64,000 nt of DNA from contig NZ_BAXA01000001.1 in the NCBI RefSeq assembly GCF_000698125.1, forward strand, positions 186,001-250,000, read 5' to 3'. Origin of the DNA: Geomicrobium sp. JCM 19038. GTDB taxonomy: Bacteria > Bacillota > Bacilli > Bacillales > Marinococcaceae. Under the pieces are notes generated by a model. The model was not told the DNA's origin and did no database searches. It was given only the letters and a program-made list of their open reading frames with translations. Each line of letters begins with the position of its first letter. The stretch's first letter is position 1. Below are positions 57,043 to 64,000 of the stretch, in pieces. A program made the translations under genes and the position numbers.

Positions 57043-57618
57043 TTATTCGTGAATAAATTCAATATGGTCCATCTCAAGTGTATCAATTCTTGCAAGTGAT
57101 TCTACACGATAGTTACGATCATCAAGCTTTTTGCGACCGGGTTGAAAGGATTTTTCAATAACAATCGCAATGGCACTTACCGAAGCACCCGCTTGTTCTA
57201 CGACATCACATAAGCCAAGGGCAGCTTCACCGTTTGCCAAAAAGTCATCAACGAGAACAACATGGTCATCGCTTGAGAGAAATTGCTTGGAAATTGTAAT
57301 CGTACGTGACACTTGCTTTGTAAATGAATACACATCTGCTGTGTAAACAGAGTCGTCCATCGTAATCGACTTTTGTTTACGTGCGAAAACCATTTCAACT
57401 CCGTATAGTTTTGCGAGCATAAGTGCAGGTGCAATTCCTGAGGATTCAATCGTAACGATTTTTGTTACAGGTACGCCTTCTAGACGCTTTTTCCATTCAA
57501 TCGCCATCTCTTCCATTAATTGTGGATCTATTTGGTGATTTAAAAACGTGTCAACCTTTAAAACACCTGATCCTAATACAAGTCCGTCTTGGACGATTCG
57601 TTCTTCTAGTAATCTCAT
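57043..57618 (-). CDS. xpt: Xanthine phosphoribosyltransferase
   Basis: 191 residues. Makes XMP from xanthine and PRPP. MRLLEERIVQDGLVLGSGVL, VTIESSGIAPALMLAKLYGV and the PRPP loop VVLVDDFLANGEAALGL identify Xpt. First gene of the xpt-permease operon. Its leader carries a guanine riboswitch, so it is off when guanine is plentiful. Confidence 0.95.
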   Translation of the reverse strand: MRLLEERIVQDGLVLGSGVLKVDTFLNHQIDPQLMEEMAIEWKKRLEGVPVTKIVTIESSGIAPALMLAKLYGVEMVFARKQKSITMDDSVYTADVYSFTKQVSRTITISKQFLSSDDHVVLVDDFLANGEAALGLCDVVEQAGASVSAIAIVIEKSFQPGRKKLDDRNYRVESLARIDTLEMDHIEFIHE

Positions 57619-57646
57619 GTGATGCTCCCCCTAATCTAATAACGAC

Positions 57647-57681
57647 TAAAAACCCCACGCTCACAACGAGTGAACGTGGGG
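57647..57681 (-). terminator. Riboswitch-controlled terminator before xpt
   Basis: On the minus strand CCCCACG-TCAC pairs with GTGA-CGTGGGG, followed by TTTTTA. Its 5' arm includes TTCACTCGT (plus 57666-57674), which is the exact complement of ACGAGTGAA at the aptamer P1 3' side. Terminator and antiterminator are therefore mutually exclusive. Confidence 0.9.
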
Positions 57682-57702
57682 CATAAGTGTATGCATCACC
57701 AT

Positions 57703-57772
57703 TCACTCGTAGTCGGAAGATTACGGTCTTCCGGTAGAAACTTGCAAGCCAATCCTTGCGATTATACGAGCG
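57703..57772 (-). promoter_or_regulatory. Guanine-sensing purine riboswitch aptamer
   Basis: On the minus strand: P1 5' arm CTCGTATAATC; J1/2 and P2 (CGCAAGGATTGGCTTGCAAG); J2/3 TTTCTACC; P3 (GGAAGACCGTAATCTTCC); P1 3' arm GACTACGAG. The core has C in GACTA, the base that pairs with guanine; adenine riboswitches have T there. It precedes xpt by about 85 bases with a terminator in between. A TATAAT-like -10 (ATTATA on plus, 57796-57801) lies just upstream. Confidence 0.93.
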
Positions 57773-57981
57773 GTTTGTATATCAAGTATTAACGCATTAT
57801 AACGTAGGTTCGACTATTTGCATAGATGATGAATCGATAGTTACTCTCAAAATAAAAGTTCGATTAGCGTGAAAACAAAAACACACCTTACAGAGTGTAA
57901 GGTGTGAACAATTGATGACACATCTAAGATTCACATGTATGTCTTTGACAAGACACGTAGTGGTCGTTATCGTAAAAGTAC
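57773..57981. other. Intergenic region between the xpt leader and uppP
   Basis: Holds the xpt -10 element (57796-57801) and the uppP terminator (57875-57908). I see no gene or other structure here. Confidence 0.6.
57875..57908 (-). terminator. Terminator after uppP
   Basis: Perfect 11-bp stem CACACCTTACA / TGTAAGGTGTG with a 3-base loop; on the minus strand TTTTTGTTTT follows. Confidence 0.88.
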
Positions 57982-58803
57982 TTACACATGAGTTGGATCT
58001 AAGAAAATAAACACGAAGATCGCAAGTGCAAAGCAGTAAATCGCAAAGTAGTATAATTTGCTTTTCTCAAGCCAGCCGATTAGCCACTTAATACCGATGA
58101 TTGAGAAGATAAACGTAACAACGAAGGCTACGATAAGTGACAATGGACCAGCGCCTTCCATTCCTCCAGACATTAAATCGCGAATCGCTAGAATCGATGA
58201 ACCTAAAATTACAGGAATGGATAGCAAGAATGAAAAGCGAACGGCTGTTTTCTTTTCAAGTCCAAGTGCAAGACCTGTAATTAACGTTGATCCTGAACGA
58301 GAAATTCCGGGTATAACGGCTAGTGTTTGCGCAAGACCAATGACAATGGAGTCAATGAAGTTCATTTCATTAATCCCACGTGTATGTTTGTACTTAATTC
58401 TTTCGATTACGAGAAGGAAAATACCCGTTAATAGTAAAGCACTACCTAACACAAATGGTGTTTTTAGAAATTGGTTAGCATAATCTTCTAGCACGAGACC
58501 GAGCACACCAGTAATACCTGTTGCGATTACTAGGTAAAGAGCGAATAGAAATGCTGGTCTGTCTTGTGCTTTTCTTTCCGTGATGAACCGAAGCGATCCA
58601 GTCACAATTGCTAAAATATCTTTACGGAAAAAGATAACGACCGCAAGCATTGAAGCAATGTGCAGCAAGATTTCGAACGTAAGACCTTCGAAGTTCGTGC
58701 CAAAAATAAATTGCAAAATGACGAGGTGTGCAGTACTTGAAATCGGTAAAAACTCAGTGAGACCTTGTACAATTCCAAAAATAATCGCTTCCCAAACAGA
58801 CAT
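57982..58803 (-). CDS. uppP: Undecaprenyl-diphosphatase
   Basis: 273 residues from ATG 58803 (GGAGAAACC site). Integral membrane enzyme recycling undecaprenyl diphosphate, with bacitracin resistance as a side effect. Motifs: GIVQGLTEFLPISSTAHLVI and the second, PGISRSGSTLITGLALG, which together carry the catalytic Glu/Ser/His/Arg residues. It is divergent from the TlpA-like gene with only about 48 bases between them, so a shared regulatory region is possible. An in-frame ATG further upstream would add 14 residues without support. Confidence 0.94.
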   Translation of the reverse strand: MSVWEAIIFGIVQGLTEFLPISSTAHLVILQFIFGTNFEGLTFEILLHIASMLAVVIFFRKDILAIVTGSLRFITERKAQDRPAFLFALYLVIATGITGVLGLVLEDYANQFLKTPFVLGSALLLTGIFLLVIERIKYKHTRGINEMNFIDSIVIGLAQTLAVIPGISRSGSTLITGLALGLEKKTAVRFSFLLSIPVILGSSILAIRDLMSGGMEGAGPLSLIVAFVVTFIFSIIGIKWLIGWLEKSKLYYFAIYCFALAIFVFIFLDPTHV

Positions 58804-58851
58804 AATAATGGTTTCTCCTTCCAAAACAGAAAAAAAGGTATTCAATTCGAG

Positions 58852-59405
58852 GTGAAAAAGTTGAAAATACGTAAATGGTTAACGGTTGCTGCGGTAGCGA
58901 TTGCCGCAGTTGTTAGTTTAAGTATCATCTATGAAAATGTATCGTCTCCTCCCGTCGGTGTCAACCAAGGAATGCAAGCACCTGACTTTACGTTAGAACG
59001 AGGCGATGTAGAAGGCGAAAAAATGAGTCTAAAAGATCAAGAAGGTCAGTTTGTTATTTTGAATCTGTGGGCTTCCTGGTGTGAACCTTGTATTGAAGAA
59101 TTACCGTTATTGAGCGACATGCACACATCATATAAAGACGATGGTGTCGTTGTACTAGCGGTTAACATGACAACATACGAACGTCAAATTGACAATGCGT
59201 TTGAGTTTTTAGATGAACATCCAGTCGAGATGCCTATATTAATGGATTATGATGGAGATTTCTTAGCAACTATCCCCTTCAAGCATTACCGACGACGTAC
59301 TTAATTAATGAAAATGGCGTAATTGTTGATATTATTGTTGGCGAGTTAACCGACGAAATGGTTGAGCGAAGAATCACCCCATTTATTGATCAACGAACAG
59401 CTTAA
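58852..59405 (+). pseudogene. Membrane-anchored TlpA/ResA-type thiol-disulfide oxidoreductase, frameshifted
   Basis: GTG 58852 starts VKKLKIRKW, a membrane anchor (LTVAAVAIAAVVSLSIIY), then a thioredoxin-like domain with redox motif LNLWASWCEPCIEELP. The frame breaks near 59283 after ATIPFK; the second frame reads ALPTTYLINENGVIVDIIVG (the cis-Pro loop) to ITPFIDQRTA, TAA 59405. One extra G gives 184 residues. It faces outward and would reduce disulfides in cytochrome c maturation or spore proteins. Its stop overlaps the convergent mciZ stop. Confidence 0.88.
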
Positions 59406-59539
59406 CGCTTTAGTTGTTGCATCGCATCCGACCATTCTTTTACTGTAGTAAAATGTTTTTCATAGTGTTTAATCATATGGAGAACTTGCCAGCTTTTGCC
59501 TTGTAGAATGACACGGTCTTGATCTACGTAAATTTTCAT
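59402..59539 (-). CDS. mciZ: Z-ring formation inhibitor MciZ
   Basis: 45 residues: MKIYVDQDRVILQGKSWQVL and then HYEKHFTTVKEWSDAMQQLK. The pattern GK(A/S)W...L...Y...F..VK.W matches B. subtilis MciZ (about 40 residues), a mother-cell peptide that caps FtsZ filaments and blocks Z rings during sporulation. GGAGG lies 6 bases before ATG 59539. It sits next to nudF, the same location as mciZ in B. subtilis. The gene is easily missed because of its length. Confidence 0.85.
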   Translation of the reverse strand: MKIYVDQDRVILQGKSWQVLHMIKHYEKHFTTVKEWSDAMQQLKR

Positions 59540-59617
59540 GTGTACCTCCTGTACAACCGTTGTGGTACAGTCATATGCAAAGGAATTATTGATTATACGT
59601 ATTGTGGAGGAGAGCCG

Positions 59618-60166
59618 ATGGACCTAACAGAAAAAACGGTAAAGAAAGAAACGGTGTTTGAAGGTAAAGTCATCACGCTTGAACTGCACGACGTGACGCT
59701 TCCGGATAAATCAAGTGGAAAACGAGAAGTCATTAAGCATCCAGGTGCTGTAGCAGTGTTAGCAGTGACCCCTGAAGGAACAATTCCTCTCATCCGCCAG
59801 TATCGTAAAGCGAGTGAACAAACATTGCTAGAAATTCCTGCAGGAAAAAAAGAAGCGGGTGAAGAGCCGCTTGAGACAGCCAAGCGTGAACTAAAAGAAG
59901 AGACTGGATTTAGTGCGGAGCACTTTGTAGACATTGGTGGTTTTTATACGTCACCAGGTTTTGCAGATGAGTATATTCATATTTATCTAGCCGAAAATGT
60001 TTCGACAGGTGAAGCGAATACTGATGAAGATGAGTTTCTTGAAATCGAGATGTGGTCAAAGGAAGAAGCGATCCAGTTTGCGCTAAAAGGAAAATTCAAT
60101 GACGCAAAAACCGCATACAGTTTATTGCAATTGTTTGCCAGACAGAATCTAGCAGACAAGTCATAA
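59618..60166 (+). CDS. nudF: ADP-ribose pyrophosphatase (Nudix)
   Basis: 182 residues from ATG 59618 (GGAGGAGA site). The Nudix box is GKKEAGEEPLETAKRELKEE-TGF, with Gly and Glu residues in place; the upstream LIRQYRKASEQTLLEIPAG is typical of ADP-ribose pyrophosphatases. Hydrolyses ADP-ribose to AMP and ribose 5-phosphate. In order with spoIIM-fur-yqzK-xerD-deoB as in B. subtilis. Confidence 0.93.
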   Translation: MDLTEKTVKKETVFEGKVITLELHDVTLPDKSSGKREVIKHPGAVAVLAVTPEGTIPLIRQYRKASEQTLLEIPAGKKEAGEEPLETAKRELKEETGFSAEHFVDIGGFYTSPGFADEYIHIYLAENVSTGEANTDEDEFLEIEMWSKEEAIQFALKGKFNDAKTAYSLLQLFARQNLADKS

Positions 60167-60175
60167 ATCTATGAG

Positions 60176-60215
60176 CCTTCTCATACGTTCAAGTAATGGT
60201 ATGAGGAGGTTTTTT
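60176..60215 (+). terminator. Terminator-shaped hairpin containing the spoIIM ribosome site
   Basis: CCTTCTCATAC pairs with GTATGAGGAGG (10 Watson-Crick pairs, one G-U), 12-base loop, then TTTTTT. The 3' arm is the spoIIM Shine-Dalgarno (GAGGAGG, 8 bases before ATG 60218). Confidence 0.75.
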
Positions 60216-60217
60216 AT

Positions 60218-60865
60218 ATGAAATTTAGACAATTTGTAGAGCGTCAAGTATATATGCACGTTGCTGAATACCGTTCATTGTATGTGTTTTTGGCCGTGTT
60301 GTTTTTTACAGGCATTATTTTTGGCGCTGTTGTTGTTAATAGTTTAAGCTTGTCTCAAAAAGACGATTTGTTCATTTATTTACAACAGTTTTTCGGACAA
60401 GTTGGTGATGGTCAAGTGACAGCAGATCGCGATTTGTTTTGGGAGAGTTTGATGTATAATGTGAAATACATCGGATTGATGTTTATTCTCGGATTATCCG
60501 TCATTGGTTCACCACTCATTTTATTGTTATTATTTTTAAAAGGAATGGCGATCGGTTTTACCGTCGGTTTTCTCGTTAACCAGATGGGTGTACCTGGTTT
60601 TTCATTATCGCTCGTTAGTGTACTCCCACAAAATTTAATCGTCGTGCCGGTGATGATTATTGTTGCTGTTATGAGTGTGGCGTTTTCGTTTCGTCTCATT
60701 CGTCAACAATTTATGAAAGTACAGCGTCAAGAACCAATCTTTCCGCATTTCTTTCGCATGTGCTTGTTTTTACTCGTTGCTGTCGTCTTACTTGCAAGTG
60801 CAAGTGCAATTGAAGCATTTTTGTCACCTACATTACTTTCATGGGTAACTGAGAATGTTCTTTAA
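60218..60865 (+). CDS. spoIIM: Stage II sporulation protein M
   Basis: 215 residues, five membrane helices. It joins SpoIID and SpoIIP in septal peptidoglycan dissolution during engulfment. Family features: VFLAVLFFTGIIFGAVVVNS, MYNVKYIGLMFILGLSVIGS, LLLLFLKGMAIGFTVGFLVN and LPQNLIVVPVMII. It ends in an AT-rich gap before fur. A SigE promoter is expected from the role; I did not identify one. Confidence 0.94.
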   Translation: MKFRQFVERQVYMHVAEYRSLYVFLAVLFFTGIIFGAVVVNSLSLSQKDDLFIYLQQFFGQVGDGQVTADRDLFWESLMYNVKYIGLMFILGLSVIGSPLILLLLFLKGMAIGFTVGFLVNQMGVPGFSLSLVSVLPQNLIVVPVMIIVAVMSVAFSFRLIRQQFMKVQRQEPIFPHFFRMCLFLLVAVVLLASASAIEAFLSPTLLSWVTENVL

Positions 60866-60882
60866 TTATATTGGTTATTAGT

Positions 60883-60897
60883 TTATAATAATTATTA
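60883..60897 (+). promoter_or_regulatory. PerR-box-like sequence upstream of fur
   Basis: TTATAATAATTATTA differs from the PerR consensus TTATAATNATTATAA by one base. In B. subtilis PerR controls fur. Confidence 0.55.
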
Positions 60898-60902
60898 TAT
60901 GA

Positions 60903-60923
60903 AAACGATAATGATTATCGTTT
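60903..60923 (+). promoter_or_regulatory. Fur box upstream of fur
   Basis: A perfect 10-1-10 inverted repeat, AAACGATAAT-G-ATTATCGTTT, containing the GATAATGATTATC core of Fur operators. It lies 5 bases before the -35 of the fur promoter, so autoregulation by Fur is likely. Confidence 0.8.
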
Positions 60924-60927
60924 AGTA

Positions 60928-60956
60928 TTGACACGAAATAAGATCAATCATATAAT
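60928..60956 (+). promoter_or_regulatory. Consensus SigA promoter of fur
   Basis: TTGACA (60928-60933), 17 bases, TATAAT (60951-60956), both perfect. The fur ATG is 27 bases after the -10. Confidence 0.85.
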
Positions 60957-60982
60957 TATGAAAGACCTCAAGGGGGGAGATT

Positions 60983-61477
60983 ATGGCTGTGAAAGAACGC
61001 ATGGACTATATCAAAAAGCAGTTGCATTCTCAAAGTTATAAGTTAACGCCCCAAAGAGAAGCAACTGTTGAAGTGTTGCTTGAGAACGAAGAAGACCATT
61101 TAAGTGCAGAGGATGTATACTTACTCGTTAAAGATAAAGCACCTGAAATTGGTTTAGCGACCGTGTACCGTACACTTGAATTACTAAATGAACTTGAAAT
61201 TGTCGATAAAATTAACTTCGGAGATGGCGTGTCGCGCTACGACTTGCGCAAAGAAGGTGCAAACCATTCTCATCACCATCTCGTCTGCATTCAATGCGGT
61301 GACGTTTCTGAGATCGAAGAAGATTTGCTCGGAGAAGTTGAAGTGAAAGTTGAACGTGAATGGCAATTTAAGATTAAAGATCATCGTCTTACATTCCACG
61401 GAGTATGTAGCAAATGTCAACGTGACAAAGATTCAACAAATGAAGAAGTCGGACGACAAACAGTCGACCAACTGTAA
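60983..61477 (+). CDS. fur: Ferric uptake regulator
   Basis: 164 residues. Winged-helix domain (YKLTPQREATVEVLLENEED, LATVYRTLELLNELEIVDKI) and metal domain with His-rich GANHSHHHLVCIQCGDV and the second zinc pair FHGVCSKCQRD. It represses iron uptake genes with Fe2+. A GGGGGGAG site precedes ATG 60983. Placement between spoIIM and yqzK-xerD identifies it as Fur rather than PerR or Zur. Confidence 0.95.
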   Translation: MAVKERMDYIKKQLHSQSYKLTPQREATVEVLLENEEDHLSAEDVYLLVKDKAPEIGLATVYRTLELLNELEIVDKINFGDGVSRYDLRKEGANHSHHHLVCIQCGDVSEIEEDLLGEVEVKVEREWQFKIKDHRLTFHGVCSKCQRDKDSTNEEVGRQTVDQL

Positions 61478-61512
61478 GCTGTATTCATTGATACATGAAT
61501 GCAGCTTTTTTC
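61476..61512 (+). terminator. Terminator after fur
   Basis: AAGCTG-ATTCAT pairs with ATGAAT-CAGCTT (one T-G pair), 6-base loop, T-run; it starts at the fur stop codon. Confidence 0.88.
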
Positions 61513-61585
61513 TATGTGAATACGTATAGTTCTTCCTTTCCTCGGCATAAGATGGGACAAAGTAGAGATTTGAGGAGGAACGTTC

Positions 61586-61813
61586 ATGTTGTCTCGATTT
61601 GAAGCGATTTGGAATGGTTGCAAAATTTTAATTGTTTTTGTTGCGTGCACAGCTTTCTTTTACTATGGTATCCTGTTTTTAATGGCTGAATATCAAGGGG
61701 ATCAACGCTATGATACGCCTGAGGGAAATGCCATTAAAGTGTTCGAAAATATGAGTGAAGAAGACATTACGTTTCGAGAGCGATTATGGCACTTTTGGCA
61801 AAGAGGTGAGTAG
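61586..61813 (+). CDS. yqzK: YqzK family protein (DUF4227)
   Basis: 75 residues with one membrane helix (about 10-30, GCKILIVFVACTAFFYYGIL) and a C-terminal part ENMSEEDITFRERLWHFWQR. Matches the DUF4227 protein between fur and xerD in Bacillus. No function known. GAGGAGG before ATG 61586; its stop touches the xerD start. Confidence 0.88.
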   Translation: MLSRFEAIWNGCKILIVFVACTAFFYYGILFLMAEYQGDQRYDTPEGNAIKVFENMSEEDITFRERLWHFWQRGE

Positions 61814-62746
61814 TTGGTGCAATCATTGGCAATGGACGACCCTATACACGATTATTTACATTATTGCCTCGTTGAGCGGGGGCACTCCCAAAATACACTA
61901 TCGGCTTATGAACGTGACTTAATGAGTTATAAACAGTACGTTAATGAAACTCATGAGCTTACAAGTTGGACAGACATTAAGCGTAGTCATATTCTCGATT
62001 ACTTGTATACGTTAAGAACTGAGGGGAGAACGCCGACTTCACTTGCGAGGATGTTATCATCGATTCGCTCGTTTCATCAATTTTTACTGCGAGAGCGTGT
62101 TGCGATGCACGATCCATCGGATTTGATTGAATCGCCAAGATCGGGAAGAAAACTTCCGGTCGTTTTGTCGATCGTTGAAGTTGAACGCCTCATTCATAAT
62201 GCAGAGAATACGGAAACGAAATTCAAAGACCGTGATGTCGCAATGTTTGAGCTCATGTATGGTACGGGAATGAGAGTTACAGAGCTTTGCGATCTTAAAT
62301 TGGATGACATAAACCTTGATTTAGGCTTTGTTCGTTGCATCGGAAAAGGGAATAAAGAGCGAATTGTACCACTCGGGCAACCGGCAATGAACGCGATTGA
62401 TCGTTACTTACAGAACTTGCGTCCGACTCTCCTGAAAAAGTTGAGTGAAGAAACGTTGTTTTTGAATCGGCAAGGCAACCGCTTAAGTCGGCAAGGATTT
62501 TGGAAGATCTTAAAGAAAAATGCCACTGAAGCTAGCATTTATAAAGACGTAACCCCTCATACGCTAAGACACTCCTTTGCGACGCATCTTATTGAAAACG
62601 GTGCCGATTTACGAGTCGTACAAGAAATGCTAGGACATGCTGATATTACGACTACACAAATCTACACGCACATCTCCAACAAACATCTACGTGATGTATA
62701 CAGTCATTACCACCCTAGAGCTAAAGGAAAGGAAGATCATAAATGA
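61814..62746 (+). CDS. xerD: Tyrosine recombinase XerD
   Basis: 310 residues from TTG 61814 (AGAGGTGAG site; ATG 61832 is an alternative start). N-terminal SAM-like domain ([19 protein letters not shown]), then the catalytic domain: Arg in [13 protein letters not shown], His/Arg in [12 protein letters not shown], His in [14 protein letters not shown] with the nucleophilic Tyr. With XerC it resolves chromosome dimers at dif. Overlaps deoB by 4 bases. Confidence 0.95.
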   Translation: MVQSLAMDDPIHDYLHYCLVERGHSQNTLSAYERDLMSYKQYVNETHELTSWTDIKRSHILDYLYTLRTEGRTPTSLARMLSSIRSFHQFLLRERVAMHDPSDLIESPRSGRKLPVVLSIVEVERLIHNAENTETKFKDRDVAMFELMYGTGMRVTELCDLKLDDINLDLGFVRCIGKGNKERIVPLGQPAMNAIDRYLQNLRPTLLKKLSEETLFLNRQGNRLSRQGFWKILKKNATEASIYKDVTPHTLRHSFATHLIENGADLRVVQEMLGHADITTTQIYTHISNKHLRDVYSHYHPRAKGKEDHK

Positions 62747-63936
62747 CGTCTAACCATCCTTATAATCGTATATTTTTAGTCGTTATGGATTCACTTGGCA
62801 TTGGCAATGGTCCAGATGCATTGGAGTACGGTGATGAAGGTTCAGATACGCTAGGAGCTATTGTAAACAAACTAGGCGGTCTGGAAATTCCTCATCTTAA
62901 CAAGTTAGGATTAGGCAACCTAAAGCAAGGACCTAAACTTACACCTACAACAGAACCTTTAGCTTATTATGGCAAGATGAATGAGCTTTCCAAAAGTAAA
63001 GATACAATGACAGGACATTGGGAACTAATGGGACTTTATATTGATAAGCCGTTTCGAACGTTTCCTGATGGGTTCCCTAAACAACTGATCGATCAATTAG
63101 AACAAGAAACCGGACGCAAAGTAATCGGAAATAAAGTTGCTTCTGGAACAGAGATTATCGAAGAGCTTGGAGAAGAACACGTGAATACGGGCGCGCTCAT
63201 TGTCTATACGTCAGCAGATTCTGTTTTACAAATTGCAGCTCACGAATCGGTCGTTCCAATTGATGAGTTGTATGAGATTTGTAAAAAGGCACGTACGATG
63301 ACGCTAGATGAGCCTTATATGCTCGGTCGAATAATTGCAAGACCATTTGTCGGAGACGTAGGATCGTTTGAGCGAACGTCAAACCGTCATGATTATGCGT
63401 TAAAGCCATTTGCACCTACCGTTATGAATGCACTGAATGAGGCTGGTATTACGTCTCAAGCGATCGGTAAGATCGATGACATTTTTGATGGTGAAGGTGT
63501 GAACGATCGCATGAGAACATCTTCCAATATGGATGGGATGGACAAGCTCATTCTTTCTGCAAACAAAGATTTTACAGGATTATCGTTTTTGAACCTTGTT
63601 GACTTTGATGCGTTATTCGGTCATCGCCGCGATCCAGAAGGATATGGACGTGCGATTGAAGAGTTTGATGCACGATTACCAGAGCTGTTTGATGTTTTAC
63701 GTGAAGATGATCTTCTTCTTATAACGGCTGATCACGGAAATGATCCGACGTATAAAGGAACCGACCATACTCGTGAGCAAGTGCCATTACTTGCGTATTC
63801 TCCATCAATGAACGTTGGCCATGACCTTGGCACACGCGACACGTTCGCTGACGTTGGCGCAACGATTGCAGAAAATTTCTCTGTGTCGATGCCAAAGTAT
63901 GGAACGAGCTTCTTACAATCACTGAAGGGAAAATAA
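62743..63936 (+). CDS. deoB: Phosphopentomutase
   Basis: 397 residues, alkaline-phosphatase-superfamily enzyme that interconverts (deoxy)ribose 1- and 5-phosphate. [20 protein letters not shown] (metal Asp), [12 protein letters not shown] (the phosphorylated Thr) and [20 protein letters not shown] (metal ligands) are all present. ATG 62743 overlaps the xerD stop. With the next gene it forms nucleoside salvage. Confidence 0.97.
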   Translation: MTSNHPYNRIFLVVMDSLGIGNGPDALEYGDEGSDTLGAIVNKLGGLEIPHLNKLGLGNLKQGPKLTPTTEPLAYYGKMNELSKSKDTMTGHWELMGLYIDKPFRTFPDGFPKQLIDQLEQETGRKVIGNKVASGTEIIEELGEEHVNTGALIVYTSADSVLQIAAHESVVPIDELYEICKKARTMTLDEPYMLGRIIARPFVGDVGSFERTSNRHDYALKPFAPTVMNALNEAGITSQAIGKIDDIFDGEGVNDRMRTSSNMDGMDKLILSANKDFTGLSFLNLVDFDALFGHRRDPEGYGRAIEEFDARLPELFDVLREDDLLLITADHGNDPTYKGTDHTREQVPLLAYSPSMNVGHDLGTRDTFADVGATIAENFSVSMPKYGTSFLQSLKGK

Positions 63937-63939
63937 AAG

Positions 63940-64000
63940 ATGTCATTAATCCAAGAAAATGTAGAGATTATCCGCAACGCAACAGATGTACAACCTGAAA
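63940..64000 (+). CDS. punA: Start of a purine nucleoside phosphorylase gene (truncated by the window)
   Basis: The first 20 residues (MSLIQENVEIIRNATDVQPE) are present; the gene runs off the window. The position right after deoB is that of punA (pupG) in Bacillus. The N-terminus is too short for motif support, so the name rests on context. GAAGGGA precedes ATG 63940. Confidence 0.6.
   Translation, partial: MSLIQENVEIIRNATDVQPE

Noticed and set aside
1106-59405. Programmed frameshifting as the cause of the split genes
   Set aside because: No shared slippery motif, stop-codon context or downstream structure at the junctions, and the affected genes have no history of recoding.
1-64000. Insertion sequences, prophage genes or CRISPR arrays
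   Set aside because: No transposase, integrase (other than XerD) or spaced direct repeats were seen; the carotenoid block has no flanking mobile element or att-like repeats.

Overview
The window is chromosomal DNA from an endospore-forming, low-to-moderate G+C member of the Bacillaceae. It carries the whole spoIIIA operon, spoIVB, spo0A, spoIIM, splA/splB, a ytvI-type gene and mciZ, and its gene order follows the Bacillus subtilis yqh-yqi-yqj-yqk region closely. A block for glycosylated and acylated C30 carotenoids suggests a pigmented, possibly salt- or alkali-tolerant species. The genus cannot be fixed from the sequence alone.

Layout. 0-13.5 kb: 3' part of gcvPB, a DUF896 gene, a rhodanese-like gene (yqhL type), lipM, a D-amino acid transaminase gene, mntR, a phosphoribosyltransferase, ytvI, splB/splA, a patatin-like gene, yqhP, yqhQ, yqhR, yqhT, efp and two usp genes. 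13.8-19.1 kb: spoIIIAA to spoIIIAH. 19.2-32.7 kb: a small unknown gene, an asp23-family gene, nusB, folD, xseA, xseB, ispA, dxs, tlyA, argR, recN, spoIVB, spo0A, a SteA-like gene and yqzF. 33.2-39 kb: branched-chain amino acid catabolism (bcd, lpd, bkdAA, bkdAB, bkdB). 39-43 kb: a bacilliredoxin, an unknown gene, tRNA-Arg(CCG), yqjA type, an L,D-transpeptidase, a Prli42-like peptide, a yaaR type and a low-molecular-weight tyrosine phosphatase. 43.1-55.4 kb: the accessory block. It holds a flavin monooxygenase, a methyltransferase and a glutamine-dependent asparagine synthetase, then crtN-crtN-crtM facing a four-gene operon of cruF-like, acyltransferase, glycosyltransferase and crtN/crtP-like genes. 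55.5-64 kb: a purine permease and xpt under a guanine riboswitch, uppP, a TlpA/ResA-like gene, mciZ, nudF, spoIIM, fur, yqzK, xerD, deoB and the start of a purine nucleoside phosphorylase gene.

How the genes connect. Dxs and IspA supply farnesyl diphosphate, which CrtM joins head to head. The three CrtN-family enzymes would desaturate or oxidise the C30 chain, and the CruF-like hydratase, glycosyltransferase and acyltransferase would finish a polar membrane pigment. A SigB-like promoter precedes crtN-crtN-crtM. The asparagine synthetase gene has a mother-cell-type (SigK-like) promoter. Iron and peroxide control of fur is suggested by a Fur box and a PerR-like box.

Caution on sequence quality. 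Sixteen genes are broken by 17 single-base losses. All are in the same direction, mostly at short homopolymers, and many hit conserved housekeeping genes. The tRNA-Arg acceptor stem also lacks one base. This points to sequencing or assembly under-calling rather than gene decay. Those genes are typed as pseudogene because the given sequence is broken; each entry says where the frame changes.
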